NCBI GenBank assembly: GCA_944392785.1 | Contig: CALXXW010000020.1 | Coordinates: 1-47,062 of the forward strand | Reading direction: 5' to 3' | Source of the DNA: an uncultured Alphaproteobacteria bacterium | Lineage (GTDB): Bacteria; Pseudomonadota; Alphaproteobacteria; CAAHEQ01; UBA3637 | Length of the DNA stretch: 47,062 nt | Shown here: piece after piece, positions 8,361-17,470 of the stretch | How the letters are laid out: each line of letters starts with the position of its first letter | Numbering within the stretch: position 1 is the stretch's first letter | Notes under the pieces: generated by a model | The model's database searches: none | What the model was told of the DNA's origin: nothing | The model's input: the letters and a program-made list of their open reading frames with translations, nothing else | Position numbers and translations under genes: made by a program

Positions 8361-9764
8361 ATGAATAAAACATTATTTAATACTCTGTTGATGACGACAA
8401 TGATTTCTTGGGGGGTGTCTGCGGCGGTTATCGTGCCGACAGCGGATCAAATTAAGGAGTTGTTTCAACCGATGTCGTTGGCTAATCTGGCGGTTGAGGC
8501 TCCGCAAATAGAGGTCCAATCGGAAAAGGATAATTTTTTAGTTATTGTGCCGGCCGTTCAGTTGAAAGATATCGGCCAGCATAAAGGGGGTCTTGTTCCC
8601 GAACAAAAAATAACCCTCACGCGCCAGGGGGATTTTGCCAATCATGCCCAATACGCCATGACCTCAAATGATTTGGAGTACATGCGACAAGTCTTTCAGG
8701 CGTTGAGCCCGGATATTACCGTTTCGGCTCAGTCCTTTATCAATCAAAATGACATTGTTCCGGGATTACAGTTGATTACGAAGCAGTCTATGAATATCAA
8801 AGAATTAAGCGCTACTATTCCAGCGGCACTTGATTTGAAAGTCAACTCGCTGGTTGCCGATGGATTACTGCGGGCATTGTCAGATCAAAAGATGGATATA
8901 GCCAGCTCGATAGATGGTACGGGTGTAGAGTTGACAACGGCACAGTTTTCCCTGTTTTTACCCCATATTTCGGCAATGTTCAGCGGAAAAAATGCGGATA
9001 TTCAATCGGATGACTGGGCGCAAATCGCCTCGGCCGATAGTATTCAAGGTTCTCTTGAACTGCCCCAGATGAGTGTGTTGTCTGCGCTGTTTCCTTTTTC
9101 CGTCACGACGGATGGTAAGATAAGCATATCATCGCAAGACGATACCACATTGACCGTTCAAATGAATCATTTTACATTTCCGTCAAATGCTCCGTTTATT
9201 AACAGTCCGTTGACGCCGAAGGATGTCTTTTTGCAAATCGTCGTAAAGGGGGCGACACGTGCGCAATTGTTGGATTTATATCAGGCGGATGTTTCCGGTG
9301 CAGCGGACACCTTGGCCAAACGCGATGAATTGTTTAAAACGATGACATTTGAAATACCGGAGGCGGCCTTGGTTATGGCGGAAGGTGCTATTCGCTTGAA
9401 GGGGCAACTTAAACCCTATGCCTTGGAGGACCAATGGAGCATGACGGCAGATTTGACCATGACCATTGTCAACATGGATAAATTATCGCCTGTTCCCACA
9501 GTCAATGAAGTCCAATGTAAACAAGCTGAAGAGCTTGCTAAAACGAATCCGGAGAAAGGCGAGCTCTTAAAACAACTGTCTTGCACGCCGCAAGGAGGTA
9601 TACTGGACTTTTTACGTCCGTTTATGACAGAGAAACGGACGGTTGATGAAGAAGGCAATACTCTGGATACGTTTGCCGTTCAAATCACCACAGACACAGT
9701 CAGTATTAACGGTCAGCCGTTGTCAGATATGGCCGCCGGCATGGTGATGACAGAGGGGCTTTAA
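8361..9764 (+). CDS. Exported protein of unknown function
   Basis: A 467-aa protein I do not recognise with confidence. Residues 1-21 form a Sec signal peptide (charged start, hydrophobic core, cleavage near VSA-AV). The rest is soluble and rich in beta-forming residues, with repeated short patterns, and reads like alphaproteobacterial periplasmic proteins of the DUF2125 or DUF945 kind. Cysteines occur only near residues 390 and 412. The start has a strong AAGGAG. Longer in-frame starts exist but would run through the promoter and spoil the signal peptide. sufE begins 3 nt after its stop, so they share an operon without an obvious functional link. Confidence 0.75.
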   Translation: MNKTLFNTLLMTTMISWGVSAAVIVPTADQIKELFQPMSLANLAVEAPQIEVQSEKDNFLVIVPAVQLKDIGQHKGGLVPEQKITLTRQGDFANHAQYAMTSNDLEYMRQVFQALSPDITVSAQSFINQNDIVPGLQLITKQSMNIKELSATIPAALDLKVNSLVADGLLRALSDQKMDIASSIDGTGVELTTAQFSLFLPHISAMFSGKNADIQSDDWAQIASADSIQGSLELPQMSVLSALFPFSVTTDGKISISSQDDTTLTVQMNHFTFPSNAPFINSPLTPKDVFLQIVVKGATRAQLLDLYQADVSGAADTLAKRDELFKTMTFEIPEAALVMAEGAIRLKGQLKPYALEDQWSMTADLTMTIVNMDKLSPVPTVNEVQCKQAEELAKTNPEKGELLKQLSCTPQGGILDFLRPFMTEKRTVDEEGNTLDTFAVQITTDTVSINGQPLSDMAAGMVMTEGL

Positions 9765-9767
9765 CGG

Positions 9768-10163
9768 ATGACGTTTGAAGAGCTTTGTGATAACTTCTCC
9801 TTTCTTGAATCTTGGGAAGAGAAGTATCAGTATTTAATTGAGCTGGGGGATACACTTCCTCCCTTTGATGAGGCGGATAAAACGCCGGCAAATAAAGTGG
9901 AGGGGTGTATGAGCCAGGTTTGGTTGACACATTGGCAAGATGCGATGGGGCGTCACTTTTTTAAAGCAGCCAGTGATGCGCATATAGTGCGAGGCTTGGA
10001 GGCAATCATCTTAACACTGGTTAACGGTAAAACAGATGCGGAATTGCATGACTTGGATTTGCTCTCTGCTTTCCGACGGCTGGGATTGGAAGAGCATTTG
10101 TCACCGACACGTCGCAACGGTTTTTATGCTATGACGGATCGAATTCGACAGTTGATTAAATAA
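9768..10163 (+). CDS. sufE: Cysteine desulfuration protein SufE
   Basis: Accepts sulfane sulfur from the cysteine desulfurase SufS and hands it to the Fe-S scaffold. The 131-aa protein has the family layout: N-terminal helix, LGDTLPPF, then NKVEGCMSQVWL with the acceptor Cys at residue 47, and the C-terminal helical part with LGLEEHLSPTRRNG. No suf or isc genes lie nearby. It is cotranscribed with the exported protein upstream. Confidence 0.95.
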   Translation: MTFEELCDNFSFLESWEEKYQYLIELGDTLPPFDEADKTPANKVEGCMSQVWLTHWQDAMGRHFFKAASDAHIVRGLEAIILTLVNGKTDAELHDLDLLSAFRRLGLEEHLSPTRRNGFYAMTDRIRQLIK

Positions 10164-10186
10164 CAGATTTTCTTGTTTCTTTTTTC

Positions 10187-10215
10187 TTGACTTTTGGGGG
10201 GATTTCTGATACAAT
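10187..10215 (+). promoter_or_regulatory. Promoter of the SRP RNA
   Basis: TTGACT, 17 nt, TACAAT, ending 6 nt before the likely 5' end of the SRP RNA. Confidence 0.8.
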
Positions 10216-10221
10216 CCGACT

Positions 10222-10309
10222 CGGAAGGGCGCGGACGTAGCCTTTGGCCAGCGGGTCAGGTTCGGAAGAAAGCAGCCCAGCTTTTGTGTTGCGGGTCGCG
10301 TCCCTTCTG
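10222..10309 (+). ncRNA. ffs: Signal recognition particle RNA (4.5S, small type)
   Basis: The RNA partner of Ffh. The conserved apical part GGTTCGGAAGAAAGCAGCC (GGAA tetraloop plus Ffh-binding symmetric and asymmetric loops) is at about 10259-10277. The ends GAAGGG and CCCTTC pair, followed by CGCG / CGCG-type pairs, giving a single rod of about 88 nt. The ends are inferred from pairing and promoter position. No strong T-tract terminator is visible. Confidence 0.92.
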
Positions 10310-10341
10310 TTTTCAATAAACAGCTGTGACAGGAAATAGGT

Positions 10342-12072
10342 ATGGCATCATCTTCGCAAGTTTTAGCACGCAAATACCGTCCTCAGGTTTTTGATGATTT
10401 GTTGGGGCAAGAGGCTTTGGTCCAAACAATTCGAAATGCGATTGCCACCAATCGATTAGCGCATGCCTACATGTTGACAGGTATTCGCGGTGTCGGAAAA
10501 ACGACATCGGCGCGGATTATCGCGAAGGGGCTTAATTGTATAGGGCCGGACGGAAAGGGGGGTATGACACCTAATCCCTGCGGCCGGTGTCAACATTGTC
10601 AAGATATTGCCAATGACGCCCATATAGATGTTATTGAAATTGATGCCGCCAGTAATACCAGCGTTGATAATGTCCGTGAAATTATCGAAAGTGCTAAATA
10701 TAATCCGGTATCTGCACGTTTTAAAATCTATATTATCGATGAAGTTCACATGTTGTCTAAAGCTGCTTTTAATGCCTTGTTGAAGACACTGGAAGAACCT
10801 CCCGAGCGTGTTAAATTTATTTTTGCTACGACAGAGGTAAGGAAAGTTCCTGTGACGATTTTGTCTCGTTGTCAACGATTTGATTTAAAAAGAGTTGATG
10901 AAAAGACTCTGGCGGCTCATTTGGCAAAGATTACCTCTCAAGAGGGAGGGATGGCCGAAGAGGCTGCTTTGCACCTGATTGCTCGTGCCGGTGAAGGGTC
11001 TGTGCGCGATTCATTGTCGCTGCTAGACCAAGCTTTGACACAGTTGGATAAAAACCTGACGGTAGAGGGTGTCCGACATATGTTGGGTTTGGTCGATCGA
11101 ACGGCTTTGTTTGATTTATATGAGGCTGTGATGGGTGGAAATATGGCGCAGATGCTCTCTGTGCTGCAACGTCAGTATGAATGTGGGGCAGAGCCTCTGG
11201 TCATGGCGCAAGATTTATTGGAGTTGACGCACTGGCTGACACGTATTAAAATTGTCCCAACGGGCTTGGAGGAAGACATGAGTGTTCCCGAATCGGAACA
11301 GGCGCGAGGTAAGGCTTTGGCCTCGTCCTTGTCGGTTGCGACTTTAAGTGCGGCATGGCAAGTCTTGCTCAAAGGGGTTGAGGAAATTAAATATGCGGAT
11401 TATCCCCTTAAAGCATTAGAAATGGTCTTGATACGATTGGCGTATATGAGTGAGTTGCCTTCTCCCGTTCAGTTGATTCAAGACATAAAAAAAAACGGTT
11501 TAGTTGAGGTTTCTCGTCCTTCCTTGACAGAGGGGGTATCTGTTGCCAGATCCCAAGAATCAAAAGCTTCCGTCAATGTGTTGACGCCAACAAAAACGGT
11601 TGAGCCAGCTCTGGCCTCTTTATCGTCAAATACTCCTCAGGGAAAACGCACCTTTCGAGATTTATCCGAAATAGCATCATGTGCGCGTGAGCGTTGTGAA
11701 CGCCTATTGGCTTTTAATATAGAAAATTATATTCGCCCGATATCAATAGAGCCGGGGCTTATTAAGTGCTCTTTTATTGAGGGGACTCCACGAACCCTCT
11801 CGCGAGATCTGGCACAGTTTCTGTTGAAGGAAACAGGCGAACGCTGGATTATTCAAGAACAGAGTGAGGGCGGGGCTAAAACAGCACATGAAATGAAGAC
11901 GGATCATCAAAATCAAATTTTATCCGAGGTTAAAACACAGCCCTTGGTGTCAGCTGTTCTGAAAGCATTTCCTAAGGCTAGAATTGAAAAGATTAAAGAA
12001 CAGAATACCTCCTCGGAAGGGGAGGAAGGCAGTCATCCCGAAGATGACACATTGACGTCTGCCGATGATTAA
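10342..12072 (+). CDS. dnaX: DNA polymerase III subunit gamma/tau
   Basis: The clamp-loader ATPase and replisome organiser. Visible elements: Walker A GVGKTT near residue 50, a four-Cys zinc module (CGRCQHC plus the Cys before it) near residues 65-85, Walker B IIDEVHML, the sensor ATTE, and the arginine-finger region LSRCQRFDLKR. The ATPase and collar domains end near residue 375, and a tau-specific C-terminal part continues to residue 576. At residue 382 an A9 run (11487-11495) is followed by stops in both other frames within four codons, so a shorter gamma-like form may be made by slippage. The usual ybaB-recR neighbours are missing; clpB follows. Confidence 0.95.
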   Translation: MASSSQVLARKYRPQVFDDLLGQEALVQTIRNAIATNRLAHAYMLTGIRGVGKTTSARIIAKGLNCIGPDGKGGMTPNPCGRCQHCQDIANDAHIDVIEIDAASNTSVDNVREIIESAKYNPVSARFKIYIIDEVHMLSKAAFNALLKTLEEPPERVKFIFATTEVRKVPVTILSRCQRFDLKRVDEKTLAAHLAKITSQEGGMAEEAALHLIARAGEGSVRDSLSLLDQALTQLDKNLTVEGVRHMLGLVDRTALFDLYEAVMGGNMAQMLSVLQRQYECGAEPLVMAQDLLELTHWLTRIKIVPTGLEEDMSVPESEQARGKALASSLSVATLSAAWQVLLKGVEEIKYADYPLKALEMVLIRLAYMSELPSPVQLIQDIKKNGLVEVSRPSLTEGVSVARSQESKASVNVLTPTKTVEPALASLSSNTPQGKRTFRDLSEIASCARERCERLLAFNIENYIRPISIEPGLIKCSFIEGTPRTLSRDLAQFLLKETGERWIIQEQSEGGAKTAHEMKTDHQNQILSEVKTQPLVSAVLKAFPKARIEKIKEQNTSSEGEEGSHPEDDTLTSADD

Positions 12073-12233
12073 GTTCTTTTTTTTGCAATATCAAAGACAA
12101 AAGGCAGCAGCCTGTTGACAGGCTGGATAAAAACGATACCAGATATAATAGGTTGAATATCGGCTAAGCTTAAAATTGTCGATTGAGACAAGACAGCACT
12201 ATCATATTGACGAAAGCGCGTGAATTTTTTTTG

Positions 12234-12270
12234 ATGTCCCTCTTGAAAAGAAGGGCATAAATACCTATGT
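12234..12270 (+). promoter_or_regulatory. Sigma-32 (RpoH) heat-shock promoter of clpB
   Basis: The element TGTCCCTCTTGAA matches the RpoH -35 consensus almost fully. After 16 nt comes CCTATGT as a -10-like element. It ends 25 nt before the clpB ATG. A CAGCCTG / CAGGCTG hairpin at 12108-12125 lies between dnaX and this promoter. Confidence 0.75.
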
Positions 12271-12295
12271 TTTCTTTAAAAGAAAGGATGAACAC

Positions 12296-14806
12296 ATGCC
12301 AGAAAATTTAACAGATCGCAGTCAAGGCTTTATTCAAGCCGCTCAAAATTTAGCCGTTCGTCATCACAATCAGTTTTTGATGCCGGCGCATTTATTACAA
12401 GTGATGCTAGAGGATAAACAAGGGATGGCCGCTTCGTTGCTGGCCCAAAGCGGTGCAGACGTAGAGGCCGTCCGTCAGGCGGTGGAAAAGGATGTGGCTG
12501 ACTTGCCTCGCGTCGATGGTGCCGGGGTTCAAATTTCGGCAGACCGCTCTTTTTTGAGCGTATTAGATACGGCAGCACAAATTTCAGAAAAAGCCAAAGA
12601 TGCTTATATTACGGTTGAACGGCTTTTACAGGCTGTTTTAGCGCATAAATCTTATGGTGTAGATATTCATCGATTAAATCAGGTTATCAATACCATGCGT
12701 CAAGGTCGGACAGCGGAAACGCCGACGGCGGAAGATACATTTGATGCTTTAAAGAAATATGCGATGGATTATACCGAGCGAGCCATGCAAGGTAAATTAG
12801 ACCCTGTTATTGGTCGAGATGAAGAAATTCGTCATACCATTCAAGTTCTGTCTCGCCGTACAAAAAATAACCCGATTTTAATCGGAGAGCCGGGTGTTGG
12901 TAAAACCGCCATTGTTGAGGGGTTGGCTTTAAGAATAGTCAACGGAGATGTCCCGGAAAGTTTGGCTCACAAGCGTTTGATGGCTTTGGACATGGGGGCA
13001 TTAATTGCCGGTGCCAAATATCGCGGGGAGTTTGAAGAACGCTTAAAGGCTGTTTTAAAGGAAGTTGAAGCGGCTTCGGGACAGATTATTCTTTTTATTG
13101 ATGAGATGCATACGGTCGTTGGCGCTGGTGCGACAAGCGGTTCGATGGATGCCTCTAATTTGTTGAAGCCAGCATTGGCACGCGGAGAATTACACTGTAT
13201 TGGGGCGACGACTTTGAAGGAATATCAGAAATATATTGAAAAGGATCAGGCGTTTGCACGTCGCTTTCAACCGGTTTACGTGAATGAGCCTCAGGTTGAA
13301 GAAACGATTTCTATTTTGCGTGGAATTAAGGAAAAATATGAGTTGCACCATGGGGTACGTATTTCGGATGCGGCGTTGGTGGCTGCTGCCGTCATGTCTA
13401 ACCGTTATATTACGGATCGTTTTTTGCCGGATAAGGCAATTGATTTGGTGGATGAAGCCGCCAGTAAACTACGGATGGCAATAGATTCTAAACCGGAACA
13501 TTTGGATGAAATAGATCGTCGATTGGTCCAGTTGAAAATAGAGCGAGAAGCTCTCAAAAAAGAGTCGGATACCGCCTCTAAAGAGCGCCTGCAGAAAATT
13601 GAAAAAGAAATTCAGCACTTGGAAAAACAGTCGGCCGATGAAACACAAGCTTGGAGCGCCAGTAAAAGTAGTATTCAAGAGGCTGGTCGTTTGCGTGAGA
13701 CACTGGATAAAGCGCGTATTGAAGTTGAGCGAGCTTTACGGGACGGACTTTATGAACGGGCAGGAGAGCTACAGTATAAAGAAATTCCGGAATTGGAAAA
13801 GAAGCTGAATGAACTATCGGCTCATCAGCAGGCTCACACGGCCGTAGAGACCGTGACTCCTGACATTATTGCCGGTGTCGTTTCAAAATGGACAGGTATC
13901 CCTGTTGATAAATTGATGGGAAGCGAACGTGAAAAATTATTGGATATGGAAAAGAATTTGGCTCGGCGAGTGGTTGGACAAGATGAAGCGATTCAAGCCG
14001 TATCTAATGCTGTCAGACGTTCTCGCTCGGGCCTAAAAGATCCTAATCGTCCCATAGGCTCCTTTTTGTTTTTGGGGCCGACCGGTGTCGGGAAAACAGA
14101 GCTGGCTAAAGCATTGGCGGAATTCTTATTCGATGAAGAGTCGGCTTATTTAAGGATCGATATGTCGGAGTACATGGAAAAACATGCAGTTGCACGCTTG
14201 ATTGGTGCGCCTCCGGGATATGTCGGTTATGATGAAGGCGGTGTGTTGACAGAGGCCGTTCGTCGACGCCCTTATCAGGTTATTTTATTTGATGAGGTGG
14301 AAAAAGCGCATCCGGATGTATTTAACATTTTATTGCAAGTTCTGGATGATGGCCGCTTGACAGATGGTCAAGGACGGACGGTAGATTTTAAAAATACATT
14401 TTTGATTATGACATCTAACTTGGGAGCGGGTGGTAGTGATGATGATATTCAAGCAACCTTGAAGTCGTTCTTTAGACCCGAGTTTATCAATCGTCTTGAT
14501 GAGATTTTGATTTTCCATCGTCTTAAAAAGGAAGACATCCGATCGATTGTTGATATTCAGCTCAATCATTTAGAGGAACGTTTGAAAGATAGACATATTC
14601 ACCTGCAATTGGATGATAAGGCAAAAGATTGGTTGGCAGAAAACGGATATGATGCCGAATTTGGGGCTCGTCCTTTAAAGCGACTGATACGTCAGGAGCT
14701 GGAAAACCCCTTGGCCATCCAGTTGTTGGAGGGTAAAATCCGTGATAACGATACGGTCTATATTTCGGCGGATAAAAAGGGACTTGTGATAAAAAAGGCG
14801 TCTTGA
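12296..14806 (+). CDS. clpB: ATP-dependent disaggregase ClpB
   Basis: Hsp100 chaperone that works with DnaK to rescue aggregated proteins. An N-terminal Clp_N repeat domain (residues 1-145) is followed by the first AAA+ module (Walker [10 protein letters not shown] near 196, Walker B ILFIDEMH). The long coiled-coil middle domain covers about residues 395-520, and the second AAA+ module has Walker [10 protein letters not shown] near 593 and [11 protein letters not shown]. At 836 aa it is close to full-length ClpB, and the coiled coil separates it from ClpA and ClpC. AAAGGATG precedes the ATG. The RpoH-type promoter upstream fits heat induction. Confidence 0.97.
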   Translation: MPENLTDRSQGFIQAAQNLAVRHHNQFLMPAHLLQVMLEDKQGMAASLLAQSGADVEAVRQAVEKDVADLPRVDGAGVQISADRSFLSVLDTAAQISEKAKDAYITVERLLQAVLAHKSYGVDIHRLNQVINTMRQGRTAETPTAEDTFDALKKYAMDYTERAMQGKLDPVIGRDEEIRHTIQVLSRRTKNNPILIGEPGVGKTAIVEGLALRIVNGDVPESLAHKRLMALDMGALIAGAKYRGEFEERLKAVLKEVEAASGQIILFIDEMHTVVGAGATSGSMDASNLLKPALARGELHCIGATTLKEYQKYIEKDQAFARRFQPVYVNEPQVEETISILRGIKEKYELHHGVRISDAALVAAAVMSNRYITDRFLPDKAIDLVDEAASKLRMAIDSKPEHLDEIDRRLVQLKIEREALKKESDTASKERLQKIEKEIQHLEKQSADETQAWSASKSSIQEAGRLRETLDKARIEVERALRDGLYERAGELQYKEIPELEKKLNELSAHQQAHTAVETVTPDIIAGVVSKWTGIPVDKLMGSEREKLLDMEKNLARRVVGQDEAIQAVSNAVRRSRSGLKDPNRPIGSFLFLGPTGVGKTELAKALAEFLFDEESAYLRIDMSEYMEKHAVARLIGAPPGYVGYDEGGVLTEAVRRRPYQVILFDEVEKAHPDVFNILLQVLDDGRLTDGQGRTVDFKNTFLIMTSNLGAGGSDDDIQATLKSFFRPEFINRLDEILIFHRLKKEDIRSIVDIQLNHLEERLKDRHIHLQLDDKAKDWLAENGYDAEFGARPLKRLIRQELENPLAIQLLEGKIRDNDTVYISADKKGLVIKKAS

Positions 14807-14860
14807 TGCCTTAGAGGACCCCTCTCAAAAAAAGAGAGTGAACAGAGCTTTTTAGATGAA

Positions 14861-14900
14861 CAGGTTGCTTTCAAGAGAAGAAACGCTTGAAAGCAACCTG
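14861..14900. repeat. Perfect 15-bp inverted repeat after clpB
   Basis: CAGGTTGCTTTCAAG and its exact complement flank a 10-nt loop. There is no T tract, so it is not a classical terminator. It could be an mRNA 3'-end stabiliser, a rho-site hairpin or a dispersed repeat. Confidence 0.6.
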
Positions 14901-15044
14901 TGTTGTATGAGATGATGGACCACAAAGGTTTGTATGCTTCCCTAATCAGAGGATGTTGAATAGCGTATATGGCTTTCGGCGGCCTATTGGGGATAAGGGA
15001 ATGATAGAGATATCTCTTATATTCTTTTGTTCTGAAAATAGGGC

Positions 15045-15073
15045 TTGTCCTTTTAAAAAGAGTGTGCTACACT
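15045..15073 (+). promoter_or_regulatory. Promoter of the OB-fold gene
   Basis: TTGTCC, 17 nt, TACACT, with AGGAGG further down before the ATG at 15105. Confidence 0.55.
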
Positions 15074-15104
15074 CACCTTGTGAGATATTTTTATAGGAGG
15101 ATAT

Positions 15105-15443
15105 ATGAGGAAAATCTTGATGTTAACGACTTGTGTTTTGATGAGCGTTTCTGCCCAGGCAGCGTTTTTGGATCATGATGCTCCGAAGCCGATTTCGGTG
15201 GCGGAGGCCTTGACCTTGCGTGATGATGCTCCCGTGATACTGGAGGGGAATATTCAGAAGCGTCAATATAAGGATAAATATCTTTTTGTCGACCCAAGCG
15301 GAGAAATGACCGTTGAAATCGAAGAAGAAGATTGGATGGGAACGGATGTAAAACCAAGCGATAAGGTTCGTCTGTATGGTGAGATTGATAAAGATTGGTT
15401 TTCAACAGAAGTTGATGTTGATCGGGTAGAACTGATCCAATAA
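15105..15443 (+). CDS. Exported OB-fold protein, YgiW/YdeI (BOF) family
   Basis: A 112-aa periplasmic protein with a signal peptide ending near residue 19 (VSAQA). The mature part follows the BOF-family pattern: ISVAEALTLRDDAPVILEGNIQ (written here as ISVAEALTL and VILEGNI), YLFVDPSGEMTVEI, then VRLYGEIDKDW and VDVDRVELI. Known members are stress-related proteins of unclear biochemical role that may bind small cationic ligands. It is a single gene with its own promoter and AGGAGG. A terminator-type hairpin lies only 210 nt downstream, and the stretch 15444-15652 shows no gene. Confidence 0.85.
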   Translation: MRKILMLTTCVLMSVSAQAAFLDHDAPKPISVAEALTLRDDAPVILEGNIQKRQYKDKYLFVDPSGEMTVEIEEEDWMGTDVKPSDKVRLYGEIDKDWFSTEVDVDRVELIQ

Positions 15444-15652
15444 TGGTGCGTTTTATCTGGCGCTTTGAGTTGTGAAACCTGAGCAGGTGTATCCCTTTAA
15501 CGCTTCATGTATGGCTTGAGGGATAGGGTGGTCAGGGCCGTCACTTATCAATTTAGACTTGATAGAGTGGATAAACGGGTGACTGTTGAGCTGCTAGGTT
15601 GGGTCACCGGATAGGGGATGATGCGATCCGTTTGACGAATGATATAAGATAT

Positions 15653-15683
15653 AAAAAAACACTCCGTCATGGAGTGTTTTTTT
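15653..15683. terminator. Bidirectional terminator, mainly of tRNA-Thr
   Basis: A7 CACTCC and GGAGTG T7 form a 13-bp stem with a 5-nt loop. Read on the minus strand it follows the tRNA-Thr 3' end by 2 nt; on the plus strand it could end readthrough from the OB-fold gene. Confidence 0.85.
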
Positions 15684-15685
15684 AA

Positions 15686-15761
<76 letters not shown>

Positions 15762-15911
15762 CGTTTCGGGAGAATTATAGCGGAACTTTTTGGGAAATGC
15801 AAGTCTTTTTTTTATTTTTTTTACAAAAGCCGTTTTTGGAGGATAAAAGTTTTATATTGTTTTTAAAAATCAGTAAAATGAAAAATTTTTTTATTTTGTT
15901 TAAAAAAAGTA

Positions 15912-15951
15912 TTGACAGGACAACACCTATCATATATGATACATATTGTAT
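15912..15951 (+). promoter_or_regulatory. Strong promoter with overlapping palindromes, redox-like operon
   Basis: TTGACA, 17 nt, TATGAT is almost perfect sigma-70 consensus. The -10 box is embedded in the perfect 14-bp palindrome TATCATATATGATA (15928-15941). It is followed by ATACA-TAT-TGTAT (15939-15951). AT-rich inverted repeats over the -10 and start are typical ArsR-family operators, and the last gene of this operon is a tandem ArsR-type protein, so autoregulation is inferred. Confidence 0.75.
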
Positions 15952-15977
15952 TTGATATATATTAAAAGAGATAGATA

Positions 15978-16483
15978 ATGAAACGATATGCCGGTCTGTT
16001 AGGTTTGTCCTTTTTGTGGATCGCCAAGAGCGCCCAAGCCAACCCCGCTTGCGTCGTCTGTACGGTAGCGGTTGGGGCCTCTTTGAGTGTGGCCAGGCGT
16101 TTGGGTATCAGTGATTGTGTTGTGGGATTGTGGCTGGGTGCTTTTTTGACGTTGTTAGGCTATTGGAGTATTTGGTGGTTTGATAAAAAAAGTGGTATTT
16201 TTGGGGTAGAGATGCCATATTAATACTGTTATCATTGGGATTGGTGATGGGGGTTTATATTCGCGATTTAGATTATACGCCGCAACCGATAGCATATGTG
16301 TTGTATTTGGATCCTTTCTTAGCTTCTGTTTTAGGCGGATCTTTATTGTATCTTTTATCACAGAAGTTTTATGGTTTTTTAAAAGAAAAGAATGGGGGAC
16401 ATGCCCACTTTCCTTTTGAAAAAGTCGCTTTGCCGCTTTTGTTTTTAATGGTGGCAAGTGGGTGTTTAACATGGTCAATATAG
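15978..16483 (+). CDS. CxxC membrane protein, interrupted by a frameshift
   Basis: Two short reading frames (15978-16223 and the frame that ends at 16483) join into one protein of about 168 aa if one extra A is present in the A7 run at 16185-16191. Reading on in the second frame gives a smooth continuation (KKWYFWGRDAILILLSLG) from the first. The product would have a signal-like N-terminus, NPACVVCTVAVGA with a CxxC right after it, and three or four membrane segments ending near LFLMVASGCLTW. I do not know a family name. The break is either a real mutation, an assembly or sequencing error, or a slippage site. It is first in an operon with a glutaredoxin, which supports a redox role for CxxC. 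Confidence 0.6.
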
Positions 16484-16492
16484 GAAGTTATT

Positions 16493-17074
16493 ATGAAAAA
16501 AGCAGAAAGTGTTAAAGAATTTGTAGAACGTGTTGATAATATGAAGAAAAAAAATCCTAAGGATTTGTCTTCGGATCAAGATTTGACGATTGCCATTATG
16601 AACCTTATTTCGATTGAGGAGCATTTGATGTTTTCCGGTGCTAAGACTGGGAAAACCGCTTTTTATGATACCATCGAAGATATTCGTGAGATGCGCAAAA
16701 ATTTAATGCAAAAAATTATTCCGGCTTATGAAGGTGAGGTGTGGTGTATTTCTAAACACCTGTTGGCCACTTCCATGCGATTGATGGAAGTCGGGACAAA
16801 ACAGCAATCCATGGGAAATAAAGAGGAGGCCTATCATTTATTCAATCAGGCATATGATCTGTATTGCTTGTTCTGGGGACTTAATATGAACTTGGTAGAC
16901 GTCAAGGGTGTGGCCTGGCAACCGGATGATGCGGCCGTGGTTCAAAAGGCCGTTGCTCAGTTGGAAGTGGCTCCTAAGAAAAAAGAAAAAACGGATGCCG
17001 ACGCCGATAATACCTCTACATTCGGTCGCCTAAAATCATTTGTGCGTAAAGCGGTTGATTGTTGTATTGAATAG
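16493..17074 (+). CDS. Conserved-looking helical protein of unknown function
   Basis: A 193-aa soluble, strongly helical protein with no signal peptide that I do not recognise. It begins with charged helices, has a tetratricopeptide-like middle (LLATSMRLMEVGTKQQ, then GNKEEAYHLFNQAYDLY), and ends with a Lys-rich linker and a tail ending in CCIE. AGGAAG precedes the ATG. It is the second gene of the operon, 9 nt after the membrane protein and 12 nt before the glutaredoxin. The two adjacent terminal cysteines are notable in a redox-like operon but are not proof of function. Confidence 0.75.
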   Translation: MKKAESVKEFVERVDNMKKKNPKDLSSDQDLTIAIMNLISIEEHLMFSGAKTGKTAFYDTIEDIREMRKNLMQKIIPAYEGEVWCISKHLLATSMRLMEVGTKQQSMGNKEEAYHLFNQAYDLYCLFWGLNMNLVDVKGVAWQPDDAAVVQKAVAQLEVAPKKKEKTDADADNTSTFGRLKSFVRKAVDCCIE

Positions 17075-17086
17075 AAAGGAGAAGAT

Positions 17087-17470
17087 ATGAAAAAAGGTAT
17101 ATTACTATCGCTGTTGCTACTGCTTGTTGCTTTCGGTAGTGCGATGTTGTTGTTGAAACCCGAAAAGTCTCTGATTCAGGAGAATACGATTTATTTCTTT
17201 ACGAAGGATATGTGTCCCTATTGTAATCAGGCTGCTTTTTACATTAAACAGCAGTATCCTGATTTAGAGGTTTCCTTTAAAAATATAGCGGATGAGGAGA
17301 ACATGACCTTATTGATGGCTTGTGCCGATAAATTTCAGCTGGACAAACGTCGTTTGGGAACGCCTTTGATTTGCATGGGAGATACCTATGTTTTGGGGTG
17401 GTCTGATGCAGAAAAAGCGAAGTTTGATACAGCCGTTAAGGCGTTTTTGAAGCAATCTCAGGTGAATTGA
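17087..17470 (+). CDS. Membrane-anchored glutaredoxin-like protein
   Basis: A 127-aa protein with an N-terminal hydrophobic anchor (residues 4-23) and a thioredoxin-fold domain expected on the periplasmic side. The active site is CPYC at residues 43-46, as in glutaredoxins. The cis-Pro motif appears as GTPLIC near residue 92, with an additional Cys after it. The C-terminal helix is short. It follows the unknown protein by 12 nt with AAAGGAGAAG as ribosome binding site and overlaps the regulator gene at TGATG. Likely a thiol-disulfide exchange partner for the CxxC membrane protein, by context. Confidence 0.85.
   Translation: MKKGILLSLLLLLVAFGSAMLLLKPEKSLIQENTIYFFTKDMCPYCNQAAFYIKQQYPDLEVSFKNIADEENMTLLMACADKFQLDKRRLGTPLICMGDTYVLGWSDAEKAKFDTAVKAFLKQSQVN

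Noticed and set aside
10101-10507. Minus-strand frames across the SRP RNA and the dnaX start
   Set aside because: They cross a structured RNA gene and a conserved coding region; no motif or start signal supports them.
16185-16191. Classical -1 ribosomal frameshift heptamer in the CxxC membrane gene
   Set aside because: The heptamer in phase is T AAA AAA, so P-site re-pairing would fail at the first base. A missing A or transcriptional slippage explains the data better.
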